DNA of 5,633 nucleotides from CAYSIX01 sp964431205 (GTDB taxonomy: Bacteria > Planctomycetota > Phycisphaerae > Phycisphaerales > Phycisphaeraceae): the NCBI GenBank assembly GCA_964431205.1, contig CAYSIX010000250.1, positions 1-5,633 of the forward strand, written 5' to 3'. Within the stretch, counting starts at the first letter, position 1, and each line of letters starts with the position of its first letter. Shown piece by piece: positions 4,617 through 5,633 of this stretch. The position numbers and the translations under genes were made by a program. The notes under the pieces were generated by a model, which was not told the DNA's origin, searched no databases, and saw only the letters and a program-made list of their open reading frames with translations.

Positions 4617-5543
4617 TCAGCGCGGCGGGCCCAGCAGCGGACGCAGCCGCCCGTCGGTCTCGCGCAGCTTCGCCCGCGCCGTCGCGGCGTCGATCCCCAG
4701 CCGCGCCATGACGATCGCCAGCTTGACGCTCCCGCCGGCCTCGTGCACCAGCCGCTCGGCCGTTGCCCGGTCGACGTCCGCCTGGGCCGCGATGATCCGG
4801 ATCGCCCGATCCACCAGCTTCATGTTCTTGATCTGCAGGTCGATCATCAGGTTCCCCCACACCTTGCCGCGCATGACCATCGTCGCGGTCGTGATCATGT
4901 TCAGCGCCAGCTTGGTGGCGGTGCCGGCCTTCATGCGCGTCGAGCCGGTGACCACTTCGGGCCCGACCAGCAGTTCCACGGGATAATCCAGCGACGCGTG
5001 CGGCAGGTCCCTCGGCAGCGAGTCCAGCGGCACGCAGCAGATCAGCCCCGTCGCGGCGCCGCGTCGCTTGGCGTGCTCGATCGCGCCCCAGACGTAGGGC
5101 GTGGTCCCGCCGGCGGCGATGCCCACGAACGTGTCGTTCGGCCCGACGTTCAGCCGCTCGAAGTCCGGCACGATCGCGTCCGGATCGTCCTCGGCCCCTT
5201 CGACCGCGACGCGCAGCGCCCCGTCTCCGCCGCACATGATCCCGATCACCTCGTTGGGGTCGCAGTGGAAGGTCGGCGGGCACTCGGAGGCATCGAGCAC
5301 ACCCAGCCGCCCGGACGTGCCCGCGCCGCTGTAGAGCAACCGCCCGCCGTGCCGGTGGCCCTCGACGACGCGCTCGATCAGCTTTTCGAGCATCGGGATG
5401 GCGCGGCGGACGGCGGCGGGCACGGTGGCGTCCTGGTCGTTGATGACCCGCAGGACCTCGGTGAGGCTGAGCGTGTCCAGAGCGGCGGACTCTGGCAGAC
5501 GCTGCTCGGTGAGCAGGTGCCCGCGGTCGGCCGAGGGGCGCAT
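4617..5543 (-). CDS. murQ: N-acetylmuramic acid 6-phosphate etherase MurQ
   Basis: MurQ cleaves the D-lactyl ether of MurNAc 6-phosphate, giving GlcNAc 6-phosphate and lactate in cytoplasmic peptidoglycan and amino-sugar recycling. The 308-residue protein has the usual length (about 300). It carries LTEQR near the N-terminus (11-15), the SIS-domain sugar-phosphate loop YSGAGTSGRLGVLDASECPP (71-90), AVEGAEDD (113-120), AAGGTTPYVWGA (143-154) and the family signature TGSTRMKAGTATK (199-211). Glu87 and Glu118 correspond to the catalytic Glu83 and Glu114 of the E. coli enzyme with a constant offset of four. The C-terminal helical part (about 250-300) is complete. The ATG at 5543 lacks a clear Shine-Dalgarno, and the frame stays open to the window edge, so a start upstream is possible. 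No sugar transporter or kinase gene is visible beside it. Functional link to the egt genes is unlikely; they share only strand. Confidence 0.95.
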   Translation of the reverse strand: MRPSADRGHLLTEQRLPESAALDTLSLTEVLRVINDQDATVPAAVRRAIPMLEKLIERVVEGHRHGGRLLYSGAGTSGRLGVLDASECPPTFHCDPNEVIGIMCGGDGALRVAVEGAEDDPDAIVPDFERLNVGPNDTFVGIAAGGTTPYVWGAIEHAKRRGAATGLICCVPLDSLPRDLPHASLDYPVELLVGPEVVTGSTRMKAGTATKLALNMITTATMVMRGKVWGNLMIDLQIKNMKLVDRAIRIIAAQADVDRATAERLVHEAGGSVKLAIVMARLGIDAATARAKLRETDGRLRPLLGPPR

Positions 5544-5633
5544 GCGCGTGGGCGTCGGCGGGGACGAGGCCGAGGGGTCGGGCTGACGGGGCGGGGTATC
5601 GATCGTGTGTCGCTCCGGGGTGGGGTGGTTTCG

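Overview
The window is GC-rich (mostly G or C at third codon positions) and carries five complete protein genes plus the tail of a sixth. The most lineage-specific protein is a short regulator with an excisionase/MerR-like helix-turn-helix ahead of a receiver domain. I associate this arrangement with Planctomycetota, particularly Phycisphaerae-like genomes. That, with the base composition and decayed GATC-type repeats in the intergenic DNA, points to a planctomycete. The assignment is inference; no rRNA or other marker gene is present.

Layout from left to right: the C-terminal end of an unidentified plus-strand gene (1-153) converges on a minus-strand HAD-family phosphatase gene (195-890). 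A 496-base gene-free stretch (891-1386) follows. It holds a strong hairpin, a five-copy 8-bp tandem repeat and three copies of GGCCGATA. Next is the plus-strand HTH-receiver gene (1387-1965), which converges on a minus-strand block. In transcription order that block is murQ (5543-4617), then egtB (4455-3028), then egtD (2979-2011).

egtB and egtD form a compact ergothioneine cluster. EgtD trimethylates histidine to hercynine, and EgtB joins hercynine to a thiol donor to give a sulfoxide. No egtA, egtC or egtE lies nearby. The EgtB metal ligands and a Tyr-Tyr pair are spaced like the cysteine-using type II enzyme as I recall it, which would make egtA and egtC unnecessary. murQ belongs to cell-wall sugar recycling and is probably a separate unit, since a weak terminator-like hairpin and a weak candidate promoter lie between it and egtB.

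Two points deserve attention. First, the conserved N-terminal 64 residues of EgtD are intact but contain no ATG, GTG or TTG codon; a well-placed GGAG instead precedes an ATC, one base away from ATG. Second, the egtB linker between its two domains contains a 98-bp imperfect palindrome translated in frame, resembling an intragenic palindromic repeat insertion. I did not find a wholly new multi-gene system.
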